Source of the DNA: Bacillota bacterium
GTDB lineage: Bacteria > Bacillota > Clostridia > Acetivibrionales > DTU013
DNA length: 64,000 nt
Assembly: GCA_023426125.1 (NCBI GenBank)
Contig: JAFABI010000109.1
Location: 91,307-155,306 of the forward strand
Direction of reading: 5' to 3'
Positions 1 through 8,507 of the stretch are shown in pieces (the stretch's first letter is position 1; each line of letters opens with the position of its first letter). The notes under the pieces are model-generated. The model saw only the letters and a list, made by a program, of their open reading frames with translations, did not search any database and was not told the origin of the DNA. The translations under genes and the position numbers were made by a program.

Positions 1-477
1 CGGCTCATCCAGTACCAGGAGCTCAGGCCTGTGAAGCAATGCGCGGGATATGCCCAGCCTTTGCTTCATACCAAGGGAAAACCCTTTTACTTTCTTATTT
101 CTCACATCGGCAATTCCTGTTAATTCAAGTGCTTCCTCCAGGTAATTTTTATTGGTCACCCCCATCAGCCGCCGGTGGATTTCAAGGTTTTCCGCAGCGG
201 TCAGGTTGGGATAAAAACCGGCAGTTTCAATAATGGAGCCTATCCTGCCATAGTGGGAATGTTGTCCCGGTAAAATCTTCTCTCCAAACAGGGAGACCTC
301 GCCCCGGGTCGGCTTGATCAAGCCCATAATCATCCGTATGGTGGTGGTCTTCCCGGCGCCGTTCTGCCCCAGGAAGCCATAGATATCGCCTTTTTTGACA
401 TTGATATTTACGCCGTTTACCGCCTTTTTGTTCTTATAATATTTGGACAAATCCGTCGTCTTTAAAATATACTCCAT
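1..477 (-). CDS. ABC exporter ATP-binding subunit, BcrA/LanF type (cut by window edge)
   Basis: ATPase subunit of an ABC-2 exporter of the bacitracin/lantibiotic self-protection type, which would energise the two permeases encoded just upstream on the same strand. Only the first 159 codons are in the window. Visible are Walker A (GQNGAGKTT, residues about 37-45), the ABC signature region (FSLGMKQRLG, about 130) and Walker B (LLVLDEP) as the last residues before the edge. The phrase IETAGFYPNLTAAENL is typical of the BcrA branch. The start is ATG at 477, with an AGGGAGGATTTTAAG ribosome binding site 25 bases after the stop of the preceding permease gene. The gene is probably the last in the operon ABC-2 permease, ABC-2 permease, ATPase. 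The substrate is not readable from sequence; antimicrobial peptides are the usual ones in this family. Confidence 0.93.
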   Translation of the reverse strand, partial: MEYILKTTDLSKYYKNKKAVNGVNINVKKGDIYGFLGQNGAGKTTTIRMIMGLIKPTRGEVSLFGEKILPGQHSHYGRIGSIIETAGFYPNLTAAENLEIHRRLMGVTNKNYLEEALELTGIADVRNKKVKGFSLGMKQRLGISRALLHRPELLVLDEP

Positions 478-502
478 CTTAAAATCCTCCCTAACGAAAC
501 TT

Positions 503-1240
503 TTATTTATATACACCGCTCCTTGAATAATAGACAGCGCCGATAAAAAATGCAGAGAAAAAAACAGCTGCCGAAACGGACAAAATATTTGTGAAATCCG
601 ACTTTGTCATGACCTCCATCATAAAATAATTCGCCGCCAGCCGATCAGGTATGCACGGTGGTATCCAAAGGCTGTAATCCGAGTTGATAAAGCCCACATA
701 GACCATAAAATAACCCATACCTGCAAGTATATACGTCCCGATGCCTTTGACCGCCAGGCTTATCAGGACTGTAACCGGGGCAAGCACATAGTTTGCACCC
801 GACAGCAGAAGCACAACTTTCAACAGTTTCAGCAAAAAGGCGGCCGAAGGCAGCTCGCCCACACTTGCAAAACCAAATACCACGATGGAAAGAAAAAAGG
901 CCAGATAAAGGGAAACAATCAAAAGCAATACCACCAGATGCTTTGCAAGATAGATTTTGAAACGTGATACAGGGTAGGTAAATATGATGCTGGACATATT
1001 TTCATGATACTCGGCGGTAAAAACATGCCCGGAAAATACTGCAGCCAGAAGCAGCGCTATGAGGTTAATCATGCTTAGCCCTGTTTGCGCAAGAGGCTCC
1101 CAATGGATCTGTGCATCACCGGTTGTTTTCTGCAGAAACGCAATCCCCGATGCCAGTATGCCGCCTGCCCCAACCAGCCATGGGATGAATGTCCGCCTGT
1201 ATTTTATTATTTCTGTAACCACAAGCTCCTGAAACAACAT
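503..1240 (-). CDS. ABC-2 type permease (LanE/LanG-like)
   Basis: Integral membrane protein of 245 residues, the length of LanE/LanG or BcrB permeases. It has about six hydrophobic segments, beginning around residue 20 after a short cytoplasmic N-terminus (MLFQELVVTEIIKYRR). This N-terminal opening, ending in K-Y/L-R-R, is shared with the neighbouring permease, so the two are likely homologous subunits forming a heterodimer. The ATG at 1240 has GGAGG eight bases upstream. It lies between the other permease (29 bases upstream) and the ATPase (25 bases downstream), all on one strand, so it is cotranscribed with them. No substrate can be assigned. Confidence 0.88.
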   Translation of the reverse strand: MLFQELVVTEIIKYRRTFIPWLVGAGGILASGIAFLQKTTGDAQIHWEPLAQTGLSMINLIALLLAAVFSGHVFTAEYHENMSSIIFTYPVSRFKIYLAKHLVVLLLIVSLYLAFFLSIVVFGFASVGELPSAAFLLKLLKVVLLLSGANYVLAPVTVLISLAVKGIGTYILAGMGYFMVYVGFINSDYSLWIPPCIPDRLAANYFMMEVMTKSDFTNILSVSAAVFFSAFFIGAVYYSRSGVYK

Positions 1241-1269
1241 TTTAAACCTCCATGTCCAGATCCGGCATT

Positions 1270-2034
1270 TTATTTAATTGCATCCATTCTTTTGTAGCAG
1301 ACGATAGCGACCGCCAGAGAGACAATGGCCAGGGAAAGAAGAAATACCGATATCCCGGGGATGTTGACCGGAATGCCCTTATAATAACCCGTAAAAATAT
1401 AATCCTTTGCATCGTATAATTTGGCCGCAACGACGGTGGGACTCATAAACGGGTTAATATACGGATCATTCTTCAAATGAAAGGGGAAAACCAGCATGAA
1501 ATAGCCAAAATTCACCACCGCCGAAAGTACAAATCTCTTTAACAGCACCGCCACCATGGCAACCACCGCCGAAAGTAAAAAGTAGGCTAACACATACCAT
1601 ACCGTCACTTTCATGAACTTTAGAAAAAACGCCCAGTCCAATCCGGTTCTTATCGTCAGATACCCGAACAGCAGCTGCGAGAAGGCTGAAACAATAAGCA
1701 GCAATGCGGTTATAGCCAATAAAGCCAGGAGCTTTGCAATAAAAATATTCGTTTTTGAACTGCCGGAGGTGAAGATGTACGAAGCCGTACGGTATTGATA
1801 TTCCATGGTAAAAATAAAACAGGATACCAGAATAACTGCTGTCAGCATGCAAAAAACCCCAATTTCCTGGCCTGTGGATAAAAACCTTTCCCACCTTGCC
1901 GCATCCCCGTTGTTTCCGAATGCATACTGCATGAATTTTATCATGGGGGGAACAACGCTTGCAAGCATTGCAAGCAATAGCATCTTTGACCTCCGCAGCT
2001 TTATAAATTCCGTGGATAGTGTGGCAATAAACAT
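1270..2034 (-). CDS. ABC-2 type permease (LanE/LanG-like)
   Basis: Membrane protein of 254 residues with about six transmembrane segments (for example residues 18-38, 54-76, 98-122, 140-165, 168-186 and 225-247). The N-terminal pattern MFIATLSTEFIKLRRSKM is characteristic of ABC-2 permeases of antibiotic or lantibiotic exporters. It is the first gene of the permease-permease-ATPase set. The ATG at 2034 is preceded by a GAGG motif. The nearest gene upstream on the same strand is an unrelated sugar isomerase-like gene whose end is marked by a strong hairpin at 2164-2198. The exporter therefore probably has its own promoter in 2035-2160. Confidence 0.88.
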   Translation of the reverse strand: MFIATLSTEFIKLRRSKMLLLAMLASVVPPMIKFMQYAFGNNGDAARWERFLSTGQEIGVFCMLTAVILVSCFIFTMEYQYRTASYIFTSGSSKTNIFIAKLLALLAITALLLIVSAFSQLLFGYLTIRTGLDWAFFLKFMKVTVWYVLAYFLLSAVVAMVAVLLKRFVLSAVVNFGYFMLVFPFHLKNDPYINPFMSPTVVAAKLYDAKDYIFTGYYKGIPVNIPGISVFLLSLAIVSLAVAIVCYKRMDAIK

Positions 2035-2163
2035 TTCGATACCTCACAAAAAAATTTTCGTCCATAGAATATATATTACACCACAAAGCTTACGCCGTAT
2101 TGACGAATTCCTTACAAATTTCTTAAGCAAATGAACAGAATGCTTTATTGCATTATAACGACC

Positions 2164-2198
2164 TAAGGAAATTTGTCGTTTGTAGACAAATTTCCTTA
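2164..2198. terminator. Perfect 14-bp inverted repeat after the isomerase gene
   Basis: Arms TAAGGAAATTTGTC (2164-2177) and its exact complement (2185-2198) flank a 7-base loop. It lies 17 bases after the stop of the minus-strand isomerase-like gene and 130 bases before the permease gene. The lower part of the stem is A/T-rich and there is no long U run, so it could be a terminator or an operator. The perfect symmetry is plain; the role is inferred. Confidence 0.6.
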
Positions 2199-2214
2199 CA
2201 GCAGAAGAAGACAA

Positions 2215-3084
2215 TCATATATACGCGCTTTTCGAACTTACATATGAAGCCAGAAGACTATTCCAGCACTCTTTTAAATCAGCGGGAGTAATGGGTTTTT
2301 CAGGGCTTGGCTGTCTAAGCTCAAACATCCAGGGTCCGCTGTATTGATGGGCAGCCAGTGCTCCTATAATTGCATTCCAGTTGTTCACGCCCAACCCCGG
2401 CTTCCAGTGCCGTTCATCCACCCGGTCATAATCCGAAACATGCAGAGTTACGATTCTTGGACCGAGTTTTCTTATAAAAGCTTCTGTTGTTTCCTTCAGA
2501 AGATGGTTTGTATCACAGCAAATACCTATATCATCAAGCCCTTCGATTATTTTTTCTATCTCCTCGCTTGTATTCCCCAGACAGGTCCTTGGGAGACACT
2601 CTACAACCAACTGTATACCAAGTTGATGAGAATAATCCGATAACTCTTTTAAAGATTCCCGGCATATTTTCAGGTGTTCCTCACGATTTTCTTCAATCGG
2701 TTCAAAGCTGGGATGTATAACTGCCTTTTTAGGCTTAAAGCAGGCTGCGGCTTCCAAGCGCTCCTTATTTATTTGAATAACTGTCCTTCGTTGTGCTTCA
2801 TCCGTGGCCGAAATGTCCAAAACCCGGCTAAATGGAAGATGCACCGACCAAAATTCCACACCCAGCTTTTCTCCCTGTAAGTCAAGCTTCCGGCAGAATT
2901 GCTCCAGCTCCTTTTTTTCAAGCTCAAAACAATTTCCAAAAATACAGACCTCCACGCATTCAATCCCGGCTTCCCTGCACGCCTCCAAATCCTTTTCAGT
3001 CAAACCGCGGAAAAGAGAACTTGAAGTGCCTGTCCTCCAGTTGGTCGGGGATAGGAGCCCATTGTTGTTAGTTTCGTTTTTCAT
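2215..3084 (-). CDS. Sugar phosphate isomerase/epimerase (AP endonuclease family 2 TIM barrel)
   Basis: Predicted xylose-isomerase-like TIM-barrel protein of 289 residues. Typical family signatures are ECVEVCIFGN near strand 1, SVHLPFSRVLDIS, AVIHPSFEPI, VVECLPRTCLGN with the metal-binding Glu, GICCDTNHLL with the Asp-x-x-His pair, VTLHVSDYD, and WMFELRQP at the C-terminus. The metal ligands appear intact. Members act on free sugars, sugar phosphates, inositols or hydroxypyruvate; the substrate cannot be named. The ATG at 3084 has only a weak GAAAGGG motif about 15 bases upstream. The gene sits between an exporter and the two-component system expected to go with it, beside a broken RpiR-type regulator, so it looks like a leftover or insert from a sugar locus. 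Confidence 0.85.
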   Translation of the reverse strand: MKNETNNNGLLSPTNWRTGTSSSLFRGLTEKDLEACREAGIECVEVCIFGNCFELEKKELEQFCRKLDLQGEKLGVEFWSVHLPFSRVLDISATDEAQRRTVIQINKERLEAAACFKPKKAVIHPSFEPIEENREEHLKICRESLKELSDYSHQLGIQLVVECLPRTCLGNTSEEIEKIIEGLDDIGICCDTNHLLKETTEAFIRKLGPRIVTLHVSDYDRVDERHWKPGLGVNNWNAIIGALAAHQYSGPWMFELRQPSPEKPITPADLKECWNSLLASYVSSKSAYI

Positions 3085-3270
3085 ATAAATATACCATTAC
3101 CCTTTCAGTTTATTAGTAATCCGGATAACACATATGTACCTTTTCAGGCTGCAATTCATCCCTCCACCTTTGCTCTCACTGTTGTGAGCAAGGTAGCTCA
3201 AGATTTATTCATAGGGATCATTTTAGCTCCCCATTATTAATTTCAAGTTAGTCTTATTTTAATTTTGTGT

Positions 3271-3599
3271 AACCATCTGACAAAGGAGGATGTGGTTGTC
3301 CTCTTCGGTTTTTCAACAATCTCCCTGAAATCCGGGCCATCCTGGACCCTGCAGCCCAAATCGGTTACAAAACCATTCTGATGACGGATCTGATTGTTTC
3401 GGACATGATTGACAGAAGCGACATCGTATTGTATGCCGAACGGGGTGAACTGTGGGAATTCCATTCCATGGTCACGCCTGTCGCCATTATTGATTCCCTG
3501 GCGGTGGGTATCGCCATGAAGCATGAAAAGGAATACCTGGAGAGGCTGAATCAATTGCACAGGCTCAGGAAAAAATACGCTTCCCGGATTCCCAAATAG
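3271..3599 (+). pseudogene. Broken MurR/RpiR-family regulator, SIS-domain remnant
   Basis: The plus strand encodes the C-terminal half of an RpiR-type sugar-sensing repressor in two pieces. 3271-3312 reads NHLTKEDVVVLFGF in one frame. From about 3330 the reading continues in another frame as EIRAILDPAAQIGYKTILMTDL and on through VSDMIDRSDIVLYAERGE to the stop at 3599. LTKEDVVVLFGF followed by xIGYKTILMTD is the strand-turn-strand pattern of the SIS domain in this family. The helix-turn-helix N-terminal half (about 77 residues plus linker) is absent and a frameshift separates the pieces, so the gene is dead. It points away from the isomerase-like gene at 2215-3084, which it may once have controlled. 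Confidence 0.75.
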
Positions 3600-3632
3600 G
3601 AAGCGCCGGAACGTTCGCCCCTGTAAAGGTAT

Positions 3633-4565
3633 TTAGTACTTCAGCAAATTGAAGGAAAAGGTTGTTTTTTCGCCGGGAACACTTGCTACGGAGATTTCCC
3701 CCTTTTGTTTTTCCACCAGCTGCTTTGCTATGGCCAACCCCAGTCCGTTTCCACGTGTTTTGCCATTCCTCGACGCTTCGGCCATATACAGCCGGTCAAA
3801 TAAAAACGGCATGTCCTTCTCTGCGATACCGCTTCCCCTGTCCCATACGTCTACCCGTACCTTTTTCATGTTTTCGTCATCCATTGAAATACCGATAGCG
3901 CCACCGTCTTTTCCATAGGTTAAAGCATTTGCGATAAGGTTTTGCAGTATTCTAAAGATGCTTGCCTCGTCCCCCCGGACATGCACCGGCCTGTCCGGCA
4001 GGCGGATTTCCGGAGTCAGCCCGTTAACGACAAAATCCTGATAAAAGGATGCAATGACTTCGCGGATGAGATCTCCCAGATTGACTTTTTCCAGTATGAT
4101 CACCGTATCTTCGGATTCGAGCTTGGAAAGCTCGAAAAACTCCTGGATCATCCTGTATAGGAACTGGCCTTTGGAATAGACGATATCAAGATAATCCTTC
4201 TGATCCTGCAGGCTTAGACCCTGATCCTTTTGAAGCACCTCGACAAATCCGAGGAGGGACGTCAAAGGGGTACGGATATCGTGAGAAATGTTTGCTATCA
4301 GTTGTTTATGGGATATTTCCAGCTTTTGCTTATCCTCCATTGCACTTTGAAACCTGTCCATCAGCGTATTGAGCTCCGTACTCATTTTTTCCAGCGACTT
4401 GTATCTCGATCCGATATGGATTCTTCTGTTAGCTCCGTATTTGCGGATTTCCGCCAAAACGGATGTAATGGAAGCAATCCCTCTTTTTTCAATGACGATG
4501 ATGGATAGCAGAAAAATATTCAAGACGGCAGAAGCCGTAATCAGTACCTTCATCAGCATATTCAT
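3633..4565 (-). CDS. Sensor histidine kinase (BceS/LanK-like, single membrane anchor)
   Basis: Histidine kinase of 310 residues. One hydrophobic N-terminal segment (about residues 6-26) is followed directly by a linker, the HisKA domain with phospho-acceptor His95 in NISHDIRTPLTSLLGF, and an HATPase domain with N box (NLIANALTYG), G1 (DRGSGI) and G2 (GNGLGLAI). There is almost no extracellular loop, as in kinases that read the state of a partner transporter. The ATG at 4565 directly abuts the stop of the response regulator gene, so the two are translationally coupled. Given the ABC exporter downstream on the same strand, the likely job is control of that exporter in response to a membrane-acting compound. 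That link is inferred from position. Confidence 0.92.
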   Translation of the reverse strand: MNMLMKVLITASAVLNIFLLSIIVIEKRGIASITSVLAEIRKYGANRRIHIGSRYKSLEKMSTELNTLMDRFQSAMEDKQKLEISHKQLIANISHDIRTPLTSLLGFVEVLQKDQGLSLQDQKDYLDIVYSKGQFLYRMIQEFFELSKLESEDTVIILEKVNLGDLIREVIASFYQDFVVNGLTPEIRLPDRPVHVRGDEASIFRILQNLIANALTYGKDGGAIGISMDDENMKKVRVDVWDRGSGIAEKDMPFLFDRLYMAEASRNGKTRGNGLGLAIAKQLVEKQKGEISVASVPGEKTTFSFNLLKY

Positions 4566-4566
4566 T

Positions 4567-5274
4567 TTATTCCTCTACCAGTTTATACCCTATGCCCCAT
4601 ACTGTCTGGATATATTTCGGATTGGACGGATCCGCTTCAATTTTTTCGCGTATTCTTCTTATATGGACCATCACTGTGTTTTCATCATGCAAAAAGTCTT
4701 CTCCCCAGATGGACTTGAACAGCTGGGACTTTGTGAATACCTTTTTTGGATTTCGCATAAACAGCTTAAGGATTTCAAACTCTTTTGCGGTCAACGCGGT
4801 GGCCTTACCGGCAATTCTTACTTCAAAGGTGCTTGTATCCATTTCCATGTCAAGATGCTTTATTTGATTTGCATTTTTGTCTATTTCCGCAGAAAACTTC
4901 CGGTATCTTCTTAATTGCGCTTTTACTCTTGCAATCAGCTCACCTGTTCCGAAAGGTTTTGTCATATAATCATCGGCGCCAAGACCCAGTCCTATGATTT
5001 TATCCATTTCCCGGCACTTTGCCGATAGGATCAGAACCGGCATGTCACCTGTCTCCCTGATTTCTTGCAGTACTTCATAGCCATCGGCCAGGGGCATCAT
5101 GATATCCAGAATTACCAGCTGGAAAGACTCCGATTGCAGCTTTTGAACGGCATCAACCCCATTGAATACGCTCACTGTCTCATATCCTTCTTTTGAAAGC
5201 TGTCCGGACACAAGACGATTGATTTCCTTATCATCTTCCGCAATAAGTATTTTGATTCCGTCCCACATAAGCAT
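4567..5274 (-). CDS. Response regulator, OmpR/PhoB family
   Basis: Two-domain response regulator of 235 residues. The receiver domain has acidic residues EDD (13-15), phospho-acceptor Asp57 in LVILDIMMP, a switch Ser/Lys region (LILSAK, MTKPF), then a winged-helix DNA-binding domain ending VHIRRIREKIE...VWGIGYKL. It pairs with the histidine kinase gene that begins as this one ends. ATG codons at 5274 and 5268 are both possible; the former has a GGGGG stretch immediately upstream. Confidence 0.94.
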   Translation of the reverse strand: MLMWDGIKILIAEDDKEINRLVSGQLSKEGYETVSVFNGVDAVQKLQSESFQLVILDIMMPLADGYEVLQEIRETGDMPVLILSAKCREMDKIIGLGLGADDYMTKPFGTGELIARVKAQLRRYRKFSAEIDKNANQIKHLDMEMDTSTFEVRIAGKATALTAKEFEILKLFMRNPKKVFTKSQLFKSIWGEDFLHDENTVMVHIRRIREKIEADPSNPKYIQTVWGIGYKLVEE

Positions 5275-5305
5275 CCCCCAAAACCAATTTATGATAAAGG
5301 CATAT

Positions 5306-6004
5306 TTAAAGCATTACGGGCCTGAATTCCAGATAATCCGCCGACACCAGCCTGAATTCCACGCCTTCACGCATGCCGTCCACCGTATTTTTAAATGCAT
5401 CCCCGTGCAAATGTCCATAAATGCAGAGGCTCACGCCATACCTTTGCATTACTTCCAGAAACTCCGAAGAAACGCCTTTGGAATTGAATACAGGGAAATG
5501 CATGGCGGCAATCAGCCTGTCTCCGGGCAGTACTTCCACGCTTTTTAACGAAAGCTCCAGGCGTTGGAGCTCCCTTTGGTATATTTTCCGGTCTTCGGCA
5601 GTGAAGCCGTCGTCCCCGGGCATCTTCCAGCCCCTTGTTCCGCAGATGACATTACTTTCCACCCTGAAGCTGTTATTGTGCATGAAACGGATGGTGGAGA
5701 AGCCATTGCCCGTCAGGAATTTCTCCAGCTTGCTCAGGGTGGTCCACCAGTAATCATGGTTGCCCTTGGAAATGATTTTTCTGCCGGGCAGCGAATTGAT
5801 GAACCTGAAGTCCTCCACAGCATTTTCAAGATAGGTGGCCCAGGATATGTCGCCCGGCAGCACTACGGTATCCTCATCCGCCACTGTCGCCCGCCACTGT
5901 TCTGTTAATCTGTCCATATAGTTTGACCATCTGGCTCCGAAGACGTCCATCGGCTTATCGGTGCTCAAAGCCAGGTGAAGGTCCGAAATCGCGTAAAGCG
6001 CCAT
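5306..6004 (-). CDS. Metallophosphoesterase
   Basis: Calcineurin-like phosphoesterase of 232 residues. The metal-binding motifs are in order: DLHL (residues 8-11), GDISW (about 52-56), GNHDYWW (about 81-87), and late MHFPVF and YGHLHGDA supplying the last His ligands. It resembles the clostridial family of predicted phosphohydrolases (COG1768). The substrate is unknown. The ATG at 6004 has AAAGGAG upstream. The end of uvrC lies 17 bases upstream on the same strand, so the two are probably cotranscribed. There is no signal peptide, so it is cytoplasmic. Confidence 0.88.
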   Translation of the reverse strand: MALYAISDLHLALSTDKPMDVFGARWSNYMDRLTEQWRATVADEDTVVLPGDISWATYLENAVEDFRFINSLPGRKIISKGNHDYWWTTLSKLEKFLTGNGFSTIRFMHNNSFRVESNVICGTRGWKMPGDDGFTAEDRKIYQRELQRLELSLKSVEVLPGDRLIAAMHFPVFNSKGVSSEFLEVMQRYGVSLCIYGHLHGDAFKNTVDGMREGVEFRLVSADYLEFRPVML

Positions 6005-6021
6005 GCTGTGCTGCTCCTTTT

Positions 6022-7926
6022 CTAAAAGTTTGCATCGCCATGAAAATGCTGGTAGACCTTTTCCGCAGCAGATTTGCTTATCCCTTCCACAGCAAGCAGG
6101 TCGTCGACGCCTGCTTTCCTGACGGCCGCCGCCGAGCCGAAGTGCTTGAGCAGCGCTTTTTTGCGTTTGGGCCCGATGCCGTCGATTTCATCCAGGACAG
6201 ATACCGTGTATCGCTTCTCCCTCAACTTTTTGTTAAAATCCAGGGCAAACCTGTGGGCTTCATCCTGGATGGCTGTCACCATCCGCAATACGGTAAGGTT
6301 TTTGGTAATATCAATTTCCTTTTCAGGTGAGACAAGGCCCCTTGTCCTGTGATTGTCGTCTTTCACCATCCCCCAGGCAGGTATACCGATATTCAACTCG
6401 CTCAACACCTGACGTATGGCATTCACATGTCCAAGGCCGCCGTCAAGCAAAATCAAGTCAGGCAGCCTGGAAAATTTGGAGGGAGAACCGTCCCCGTTTG
6501 CGTGCGGGGAGATGTCTCCTGCCTCTGCAGCGCCAGCTGCCTGTTGTGCTTCCCTTTCCGCCCGTTTAAACCTTCGATATAGCACTTCCTGCATTGCCGC
6601 ATAATCATTCTGCCGGTCAATGGTTTTTATTTTGAACCGCCGGTATTCCTTCTTATCGGAAACCCCCTCCCGGAAGACCACCATGGACGCCACCATCTCC
6701 GACACTCCGGTATTGGAAATATCATAAGCCTCGATCCTCCCGGGGGTTTTTTCAAGCCCGGTGATCTCCGCCAGTCCCTGCAAGCCTTCCTGGAGCGCAT
6801 CTCCTTCGCTGGACAGCTTTTCCCTGAATTGCTGCAACGCGATGTCGGCGTTCCGTGCGACCATCTCTACCAGGTGGTGCTTGGCCCCTTTTTGCGGCAC
6901 GAGGATGCGCACTTTTCCCTGCCGCTTCACCGACAACCAGCTTTCAAGTATTTCAAGCTCGCCGGCCTGCTCCTGCACCAGGATCTCTCCCGGAATATAA
7001 GCGGCGGAATCATAGAATTGCTTGAAGAAGGAAGCTAAAAGCTCCTCTGTCTCGCTTTCCCCGACTCCCTGGAAAATAAAATGCTCCCTGCCGATGAGCT
7101 TGCCGTTCCTTATGAAAAACACCTGCAGGCAGGTATCGGTAGCGTCCTTGGCCAGACCTATCACATCCTGGTCCAGGGTGGTGTTGGAGAGCACCTTTTG
7201 TTTTTCGGAAATCTGCTTCAAGCTGCCAAGCTTGTTCCTAAGGGCTGCGGCTCTTTCAAAATCAAGGTTTTCAGCTGCCGCCAGCATTTGTTCCTCAAGC
7301 TTTTTTGCAATGTGCTCATGCTTGCCGTCAAGAAAAGAGCAGACATCCTTCATCAGGGCTGCGTACTCCTTTTTGTCCACCTTACCGCTGCATGGGCCGA
7401 GGCATTGATGAATATGGTAGTTAAGGCACGGCCTGAATTTTCCGATGTCCCGGGGCAGTACCTTTTTACAGGTCTTTATGGGAAATATTTTTTTAAGAAG
7501 GCCGATGGTCTCCTTTACGACAAACACATTGGAATACGGTCCGAAGTACTTCGCACCGTCCTTTTCCACCCTTCTGGTCATATAGATCCTGGGGTAGTCT
7601 TCATTCATTGTGATCTTGATATAGGGATAGTTTTTGTCATCCTTTAGGAGGATATTAAATTTGGGCTTGTGGTTTTTTATCAGGTTGCATTCCAGTATCA
7701 GGGCTTCCAGCTCGGAATCGGTAACAATGTATTCAAACTCCTTGATTCTTGCCACCATTGCCTGCACCTTGGGCGAATGGACCGCCGAAGCTTGAAAATA
7801 CTGCCTGACCCTGTTCTTTAGTACGACAGCCTTCCCCACATAAATAATGGCGCCGTTTTCATCCTTCATAATATAAACGCCCGGTTTATCGGGCATTTTT
7901 TTGAGTTCTTCCTGTATGTCAAACAT
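6022..7926 (-). CDS. uvrC: Excinuclease ABC subunit C
   Basis: UvrC makes the dual incisions around bulky DNA lesions in UvrABC nucleotide excision repair. At 634 residues it is slightly longer than usual. Visible in order are the GIY-YIG nuclease domain (GVYIMKDENGAIIYVGKA, about 15-32), the Cys cluster region (CKKVLPRD...CLNYHIHQCLGPCSG), the UVR motif (NLDFERAAALRNKLGSL, about 218-234), the RNase H-like C-terminal nuclease (EAYDISNTG, LILLDGG, DEAHRFALDF) and a C-terminal helix-hairpin-helix pair (LDEIDGIGPKRKKALL). An Ala/Gly/Ser-rich insert of about 30 residues (AQQAAGAAEAGDIS onward, near residue 470) lies before LPDLILLDGG. The stop is three bases past the downstream end of the Crh-like gene, so translation is probably coupled. 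Confidence 0.97.
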   Translation of the reverse strand: MFDIQEELKKMPDKPGVYIMKDENGAIIYVGKAVVLKNRVRQYFQASAVHSPKVQAMVARIKEFEYIVTDSELEALILECNLIKNHKPKFNILLKDDKNYPYIKITMNEDYPRIYMTRRVEKDGAKYFGPYSNVFVVKETIGLLKKIFPIKTCKKVLPRDIGKFRPCLNYHIHQCLGPCSGKVDKKEYAALMKDVCSFLDGKHEHIAKKLEEQMLAAAENLDFERAAALRNKLGSLKQISEKQKVLSNTTLDQDVIGLAKDATDTCLQVFFIRNGKLIGREHFIFQGVGESETEELLASFFKQFYDSAAYIPGEILVQEQAGELEILESWLSVKRQGKVRILVPQKGAKHHLVEMVARNADIALQQFREKLSSEGDALQEGLQGLAEITGLEKTPGRIEAYDISNTGVSEMVASMVVFREGVSDKKEYRRFKIKTIDRQNDYAAMQEVLYRRFKRAEREAQQAAGAAEAGDISPHANGDGSPSKFSRLPDLILLDGGLGHVNAIRQVLSELNIGIPAWGMVKDDNHRTRGLVSPEKEIDITKNLTVLRMVTAIQDEAHRFALDFNKKLREKRYTVSVLDEIDGIGPKRKKALLKHFGSAAAVRKAGVDDLLAVEGISKSAAEKVYQHFHGDANF

Positions 7927-7929
7927 TTT

Positions 7930-8199
7930 CTATATTACTTCCACCAAATCCGATTTCAAATATTCCTCAAGCTCATCCGCCGCCTTGCTCTCATCTTCTC
8001 CCGAGACGATCACGGCAATCCTTGCTCCGTTTCCTATGCCCAATGAAAGCAGCCCCAGCAGGCTTTTTGCATTGGCTTTTCTTTCATCCTTCTCTATCCA
8101 TATGCTGGATTTATAGTTCGAGGCTTTCTGAATGAACACTGCGGCAGATTTGGACTGCAGCCCCGACTTGTTCGTTATCGTTATTTCCTTTACTATCAT
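7930..8199 (-). CDS. HPr-family protein of the Crh type (Gln15, Ser46)
   Basis: HPr-like protein of 89 residues. HPr carries phosphate on His15 in the sugar phosphotransferase system. Here the site reads NKSGLQSKSAA, with Gln at 15, while the regulatory Ser46 is kept in NAKSLLGLLSLG. This is the arrangement of Bacillus subtilis Crh, which cannot transfer phosphate to sugars but, when phosphorylated on Ser46 by HPr kinase, serves as a corepressor of CcpA. A role in carbon catabolite control is therefore likely, fitting for a window full of sugar operons. The ATG at 8199 follows CGGAGG. uvrC starts four bases after its stop. Confidence 0.88.
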   Translation of the reverse strand: MIVKEITITNKSGLQSKSAAVFIQKASNYKSSIWIEKDERKANAKSLLGLLSLGIGNGARIAVIVSGEDESKAADELEEYLKSDLVEVI

Positions 8200-8251
8200 A
8201 ATAAACCTCCGTTATCTTGGTCATTTCCTCCACTTGCTTTATGTCTACGCC

Positions 8252-8360
8252 ATACAGGGGACATTCCCTCCTTATATCCCGTGACCCGTGACTCAGCGGG
8301 TGTGTCCCCGCACTTTATACCGGATTACCCGTAACTCAGCGGGTGTGTCCCCGCACCATA
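8252..8360. repeat. GTGTGTCCCC hairpin repeats
   Basis: The 308-base gap upstream of the Crh-like gene holds no gene. It contains two near-identical units of about 30 bases (8283-8314 and 8327-8358), each ending CAGCGGGTGTGTCCCCGCA, where GCGGG and CCCGC can pair. A GGGGACATTCC box precedes them at 8258. The same words recur at 20985-21120 and, as GGGGACA, at 55772-55880. This is one family of interspersed intergenic hairpins. Confidence 0.7.
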
Positions 8361-8470
8361 TAAGCATAACAGTATTATAACAGAAAGTATTCCCGTTGGC
8401 TATGATGATTTAAATCCTCGAAGCACCTTAAAAAATCCGTGGGAACAAGAAACCTATTGATGAACCGGGA

Positions 8471-8507
8471 AAGACGCGTGCTGCACCGAATTGCAGCTCA
8501 CGTCTTT
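8471..8507 (-). terminator. Hairpin at the end of the AraC-type regulator gene
   Basis: A stem of about 14 pairs (AAGACGCGTGCTGCA against TGCAGCTCACGTCTT, one mismatch) with a loop of about six bases lies immediately after the stop of the minus-strand regulator gene. On the minus strand the stem is followed by a short T/C run, so termination is plausible but not textbook. Confidence 0.6.
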
